Assembly (NCBI GenBank): GCA_007119405.1
Contig: SKPT01000575.1
Location: 1 to 6,974, forward strand
Source: Phycisphaeraceae bacterium
Lineage (GTDB): Bacteria > Planctomycetota > Phycisphaerae > Phycisphaerales > Phycisphaeraceae
Direction of reading: 5' to 3'
DNA length: 6,974 nucleotides
Of this stretch, positions 5,476 to 6,974 are shown piece by piece (the first letter of the stretch is position 1; each line of letters opens with the position of its first letter). Made by a program: the position numbers and the translations under genes. The notes beneath the pieces are model-generated. The model was not told where the DNA came from. It did no database searches and saw only the letters and a program-made list of their open reading frames with translations.

Positions 5476-5518
5476 GTTAACGCCCGCTCTGAGCGAGTCC
5501 GCGAGCGAAGGGCGGGAT
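5476..5518 (+). repeat. Dispersed 43-bp repeat, copy B, between convergent genes
   Basis: Same element and orientation as 1076-1118. CGCCC (5481-5485) pairs with GGGCG (5510-5514), and GCTC (5486-5489) with GAGC (5503-5506). The two stems are separated by a 3-nt GAA bulge and closed by a 13-nt loop. It sits 49 nt after the ispH stop and 5 nt from the stop of the opposing peptidase gene, so it could act as a bidirectional terminator (inference; no U-tract on either side). Confidence 0.85.
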
Positions 5519-5523
5519 CTCGC

Positions 5524-6974
5524 CTACAACCGCCCCAGCTCCTCGGCAAGCTGCTCGATCGCCGGCTCGAGCGTCGCGCGCGTGAAGTCGAAGCGCAGCC
5601 CCGCCGCCTCGAACAGCGCCGGCAGCGGCCGCGTCCCGCCCAGGCTCAGCGCCGCCCGGTAGTCCCGCAGCGCCGCGGCCGGCTCCCGCCGGTACCGCGC
5701 CCAGAGCTGCAACGCCCCGAGCTGCGCGATGCCGTACTCCACGTAGTAGAACGGGTGATGGAACAGGTGCAGTTGCCGCTGCCAGAGGCTCTCGCGCGCC
5801 GTGCCCAGCCCGCGCCAATCCACCGCGCTGGATGAGAAGCGATCCATCAGGCTCTGCCAGTGCTCCGTCCGCGCCGCGGCGTCGGGCGGGCTCGGCTGCG
5901 TGTACAGCCAGTGCTGGAAGCTGTCGATCGTCGCGATCCACGGGAAAACCCGCACGATCCCCTCCAGCAGCCTGCGCTTGGCGCGCACCAGCTTCGCCTC
6001 GTCGTCATAGAACACGTCCAGGTGGTCCAGCGACATCAGCTCCATCGACATCGACGCCACCTCGCAGAACTCGGTCGGCGCGTGGCGCAGGAACGTCAGC
6101 GGCTCATGCTGATGCGCCCAGAGAAAGTGAAACGCGTGACCCGCCTCGTGCAGCAGCGTCTCGACGTCGCGCTGCACCCCGGCGGCGTTCATGAAGATGA
6201 ACGGCTCCCCCGACTCCTGCAGCGCCGCCTGGAACCCGCCCGCCCGCTTGCCGCGCCGGCTCGCCAGGTCCAGGTTGCGCTTGTCGCGCAGCCGGGCGAA
6301 CGTCGCGCCCAGCTCCGGGTCGATGCGCGTGAGCATCTCGCCCACGCCGCGCACCATCGCCGCCGTGTCGTCGGCATCGAAAGGCGACAGCGGCTCCGTG
6401 GCGTCGGGGTCGACCGTCGTGTCCCACGGCCGGAGCTTCTCGACGCCCAGCCGCCGCCGCCGCCGCTCGTCCAGCTCGCCCAGCAGCGGCACGCACACCT
6501 GCTCGATCGCCTCGGCGAACGCCAGGCAGTCCTCGGGCGTGTAGTCGAACCGCTGCCGGCTCTTGAATGCATACGCCCGGTAGTCCGGCAGGTCCGCGTT
6601 CGCCGCCACCTGCGCCCGCAGCGCGAGCATCTTGTCGAACAGCTCGTCGATGCGCGCCCGGTCCTCGAGCCGACGCTCCGTCGCAAGCTGCCACGTCTTC
6701 TCGCGCAGGTCGCGGTCCGGCTCCTCCTGGAAGCGGGCGATCTGCTGAAGCGTGTGGCGCCGGCCGGCGTGCTCGACCTCCATCGCCCCGACGATCTTGT
6801 CGTAGCCGCTGGCCAGCTTCGTCAGCTCGGTGAACAGCGGCACGTTCTGCTCGCGGAAGATCTCGACCTCGGCGTGCCAGTCGCGCTTGAGCATGGCGTA
6901 GCGCTCGCCGGTGAGCGCGTCGGCGTGCGGCGAGGCGAGCAGCTTCTTCTGAAGCTCGAACTGCACCGGCGCCA
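5524..6974 (-). CDS. M3-family zinc oligopeptidase (oligoendopeptidase F-like), N-terminus beyond window edge
   Basis: M3 peptidases cut short peptides in the cytoplasm using one zinc ion. Counting residues from the GTG at 6966, the zinc motif HEAGH is at 273-277 (bases 6136-6150), and E302 in CEVASMSMEL is 25 residues after the second His, the spacing of the third ligand in this family. FIFMNAAGVQRDVETLLHEAGHAFH and the C-terminal FHHPFYYVEYGIAQLGALQLW (402-422, substrate-binding His/Tyr residues) are both intact, as is SLGGTRPLPALFEAAGLRF near the end. The frame stays open to the right edge (...APVQFELQKK), so the GTG at 6966 is probably internal. About 480 residues are visible; relatives usually have roughly 560-600, so I infer around 100 missing. 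It is convergent with ispH, with a repeat between them. No signal peptide can be judged. Confidence 0.93.
   Translation of the reverse strand, partial: APVQFELQKKLLASPHADALTGERYAMLKRDWHAEVEIFREQNVPLFTELTKLASGYDKIVGAMEVEHAGRRHTLQQIARFQEEPDRDLREKTWQLATERRLEDRARIDELFDKMLALRAQVAANADLPDYRAYAFKSRQRFDYTPEDCLAFAEAIEQVCVPLLGELDERRRRRLGVEKLRPWDTTVDPDATEPLSPFDADDTAAMVRGVGEMLTRIDPELGATFARLRDKRNLDLASRRGKRAGGFQAALQESGEPFIFMNAAGVQRDVETLLHEAGHAFHFLWAHQHEPLTFLRHAPTEFCEVASMSMELMSLDHLDVFYDDEAKLVRAKRRLLEGIVRVFPWIATIDSFQHWLYTQPSPPDAAARTEHWQSLMDRFSSSAVDWRGLGTARESLWQRQLHLFHHPFYYVEYGIAQLGALQLWARYRREPAAALRDYRAALSLGGTRPLPALFEAAGLRFDFTRATLEPAIEQLAEELGRL

Noticed and set aside
4464..5549. 361-aa minus-strand open frame over ispH
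   Set aside because: Composition is a Val/Leu/Asp/Gly-rich antisense shadow of a complete, canonical IspH.

Overview
The window is GC-rich bacterial DNA carrying six plus-strand genes and one minus-strand gene. The organism is most likely a planctomycete, possibly of the class Phycisphaerae. That placement is inference. It rests on the high GC content, the codon use, and three kinds of short dispersed repeat between genes whose conceptual translations (LTPxLSESASEGR, NPKFEIRN) I remember as junk tails on planctomycete protein predictions. No taxonomic marker settles it.

Layout: (1) 1-1059, the 3' part of nuoF, the FMN/NADH-binding subunit of respiratory complex I, cut by the left edge. (2) 1133-2275, a compact plus-strand set: a 63-residue protein of unknown function, an MNT-type nucleotidyltransferase overlapping it by 62 nt, and a small predicted lipoprotein with a strong Shine-Dalgarno. 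(3) 2276-2434, a gap filled mostly by a 92-nt near-perfect palindrome. (4) 2435-4231, a complete SulP-family anion transporter with a C-terminal STAS domain. (5) 4232-4478, a gap holding two inverted arrays of a 7-bp repeat, a 138-nt spacer with nested stems, and a run of 13 C. (6) 4479-5426, ispH, complete with all iron-sulfur and active-site residues. (7) 5524-6974 on the minus strand, an M3-family (oligoendopeptidase F-like) zinc peptidase whose 5' end lies beyond the right edge.

The genes do not form one pathway. They are mainly housekeeping (respiration, isoprenoid synthesis, peptide turnover, anion uptake), with one toxin-antitoxin-like or accessory pair behind nuoF. The interest is mostly between the genes. 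Every gap longer than 50 bp carries a repeat or hairpin. The two genes that follow long gaps, SulP and ispH, share a TANNNT box exactly 8 nt before ATG and lack a well-placed Shine-Dalgarno, which suggests leaderless transcripts. The small-protein and lipoprotein genes have ordinary Shine-Dalgarno sites instead. I saw no CRISPR array, rRNA, tRNA, complete insertion sequence or clear novel multi-gene defence system.
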